The translations under genes and the position numbers were made by a program. A stretch of 42,653 bases of DNA. It comes from Desulfamplus sp. Lineage in GTDB: Bacteria; Desulfobacterota; Desulfobacteria; Desulfobacterales; Desulfobacteraceae. Of the stretch, positions 40,832 through 42,653 are shown piece by piece (position 1 is the stretch's first letter; every line of letters begins with the position of its first letter). The DNA lies in the NCBI GenBank assembly GCA_015232935.1, contig JADFYT010000003.1, positions 1-42,653 of the forward strand, written 5' to 3'. The notes beneath the pieces were generated by a model. The model was not told the DNA's origin. It did no database searches and worked only from the letters and a program-made list of their open reading frames with translations.

Positions 40832-41577
40832 TCCACACACTCCTCATATCCGTATTCTCTGATCCACTTCAATATTTCCCTTGCATTTCTGGAACAGCGT
40901 AACTGCCCTTTATACAAAACCTGTCCTCTGTCAGCCGTAATATAATCCAGAATATGGCCGGTATGGGTGATTACCAGAGCTGATTTGGGAGTGCCTGACA
41001 TGATAGTATTTTTGTGGCATGGAGATGCCTTTTGTATGCCTCTGTCAAGAAGGTTGTTTATGCTGTCTCCAAGAAGTGCTATAGACTCAAGATCGACTCC
41101 GGATTCCGGCTCGTCCAGCAAAAGCAGATCCGGCTGCTGGGCAGAAAGTTGAAGAAGTTCTGATCGTTTGATCTCCCCTCCTGAAAGATTATGATTTACA
41201 TCCCGTTCTATAAAGTCATCAAACTTAAGTTTTTTTGACAATGCCTCCACGTTCACACTTTTTCCACCCGCGCAAATTTCTACCATCCGGCGAGTTGACA
41301 GACCATTTATTGTGGGTGGGCGTTGAAACAACACTCCTACGCCAAGGCGAGCCCTCTCATGAATTGGCATATAGGTTATATCTTCACCCTTGAAGATTAT
41401 CTTTCCCCGTGTAACCTTATATCCAGAAAACCCCATTATAGTCATCATAAGAGATGTTTTGCCAGATCCATTAGGGCCAAACAGAATATGTGTCTCTCCA
41501 GGAGGTACATGCAGATTTACATTCTGCAGAATCTCTCTGTCACCGATCTCCACCTTAAGTTCTTCTATTATCAGCAT
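40819..41577 (-). CDS. sufC: SufC-family ATPase of Fe-S cluster assembly
   Basis: Soluble ABC-type ATPase that drives conformational change of the SufB scaffold. 252 residues: Walker A GPNGSGKT (34-41 region), Q-loop FQRPPTINGL, signature LSGGEIKRSELLQL, Walker B LLLLDEPESGVDLES, switch His in VITHTGHILDYI. FQRPP and the SGGEIKR signature are SufC hallmarks. Between Walker B and the switch His there is a short insertion (about 187-203, KASPCHKNTIMSG). AAAGGA lies 8 nt before the ATG. First gene of a compact leftward operon: sufC, sufB, HPr-domain gene, ispD. Confidence 0.92.
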   Translation of the reverse strand: MLIIEELKVEIGDREILQNVNLHVPPGETHILFGPNGSGKTSLMMTIMGFSGYKVTRGKIIFKGEDITYMPIHERARLGVGVLFQRPPTINGLSTRRMVEICAGGKSVNVEALSKKLKFDDFIERDVNHNLSGGEIKRSELLQLSAQQPDLLLLDEPESGVDLESIALLGDSINNLLDRGIQKASPCHKNTIMSGTPKSALVITHTGHILDYITADRGQVLYKGQLRCSRNAREILKWIREYGYEECVECTA

Positions 41578-41657
41578 TACTTGAATCCTTTGCCTGAATC
41601 TTTGCTCCTGCTTTACCGTGGAAATTAATTACCAACTTTTCTGATTATATTTTGATA

Positions 41658-42110
<453 letters not shown>

Positions 42111-42197
42111 CATTTTTTTACACAACAAGATATTAATTGCAGCGAAGCTGCGTATGTTCTAAAATAGTTTTCTTGTAAAACAGTTTTCTTTATTTAC

Positions 42198-42653
42198 TTA
42201 AGACAGTGCATCAACATGGTATAAAATTTTATTACAGTGTGGGCACTGAATCAAAGAAGTACATCTGCGAATTTCAATGTAAAGCTGAGGAGGTATATTC
42301 ATGAAACATCCTCGACAAACCTCATTTTTGACCTCTGCAACCGCGACTCCTGAGCTTGCCTGAGAAATTTCGTTGAAACGGCTTAAAATATGAGGACTTA
42401 GAGTTTCAGCAATTTCTTGACGATGAAGCCTGTGCTCTTCAAGACGCTCCCTGTCTGACTGGCTTTTACTGTCAATATCTTCCTGTTGTGCTCTTATCTG
42501 CTGGGTCAACTGAAGACCCAACTGCTCTTGCTCCATGATCATTTTTTCCTGAGACTCTTTTTCTTCGAGATTTTTCAAATAAATATTTTCAAGGGTGTCC
42601 CTTCGTTTCTTGTTATTATCAATCTCACGGAGAAGTACTGCATAGTCTTTGCT
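42198..42653 (-). CDS. C4 zinc-ribbon coiled-coil protein (zf-RING_7/CT398-like), 5' end outside window
   Basis: The open frame continues to the right edge of the window, so only the C-terminal 151 residues are seen. Residues up to about 90 from the edge are a charged coiled coil (KDYAVLLREIDNNKKRRDTL, then Glu/Gln/Lys-rich helix). The end carries CRGC and CPHC, a four-Cys zinc ribbon with the CRGCFMNIPPQLYIEI signature of this family. Homologues often sit upstream of rnpB beside a nif3-like gene in related bacteria; here rnpB follows after 87 bp. Proposed roles include nucleic-acid or protein binding; none is firmly established. An internal TTG could be mistaken for the start, but the frame clearly extends further. 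Confidence 0.85.
   Translation of the reverse strand, partial: SKDYAVLLREIDNNKKRRDTLENIYLKNLEEKESQEKMIMEQEQLGLQLTQQIRAQQEDIDSKSQSDRERLEEHRLHRQEIAETLSPHILSRFNEISQASSGVAVAEVKNEVCRGCFMNIPPQLYIEIRRCTSLIQCPHCNKILYHVDALS

Overview
The window reads as chromosomal DNA of a Gram-negative, probably anaerobic bacterium, most likely a Desulfobacterota (Desulfobacterales-type) sulfate reducer. This is inferred from gene content only: a complete Kdo/heptose lipid A-core cluster with LptF/LptG, a two-subunit glycine decarboxylase (GcvPA + GcvPB), a two-gene SufC-SufB operon and a bacterial type A RNase P RNA. The DNA is moderately AT-rich and coding-dense. I see no insertion sequence, phage, CRISPR array, tRNA or integrase.

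Layout. (1) 1-116: tail of a receiver-domain protein. (2) 361-8847: a glycerol uptake and phosphorylation locus, glpK followed by an ABC transporter in the order S-T-P-Q-U-V, with a heavily structured 460-bp gap before the binding-protein gene. (3) 9177-13324: small envelope genes: a PilJ-type sensor without output domain, a YnbE/YdbL pair, an OmpA/MotB-domain protein, an LPP20 lipoprotein and a divergent exported protein with a similar fold pattern. (4) 13439-14350: pyrD. (5) 14432-23588: a self-contained glycine cleavage island: lpd, a divergent Lrp/AsnC regulator, gcvT-gcvH-gcvPA-gcvPB, then lipB-lipA, which make the lipoyl cofactor for GcvH. (6) 23652-36066, all minus strand: LPS core and lipid A assembly and export (lptF, lptG, kdtA, lpxK, an LpxL-like acyltransferase, two heptosyltransferases, an O-antigen-ligase-like protein, a GT2 glycosyltransferase), headed by a predicted NlpC/P60-like protein whose stop overlaps the lptF start. 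(7) 36164-41577, minus strand: sufC-sufB, a large protein ending in an HPr domain, ispD, and a solute-binding-protein-like protein without signal peptide. (8) 41658-42110: RNase P RNA, then a C4 zinc-ribbon coiled-coil protein cut by the window end.

The main points for follow-up are: the complementary loss of catalytic motifs in the two glycerol ABC ATPases; short in-frame tandem duplications inserted into envelope-biogenesis enzymes (IspD, KdtA, LpxK); the HPr fusion beside the SUF genes; the LptF-coupled NlpC/P60-like protein; the OmpA + LPP20 cluster, which recalls flagellar H/T-ring parts; and structured or repeated DNA upstream of gcvT and gcvH that may mediate glycine-responsive control. 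I do not see one large, clearly new multi-gene system. Most of the window is recognisable housekeeping with unusual details.
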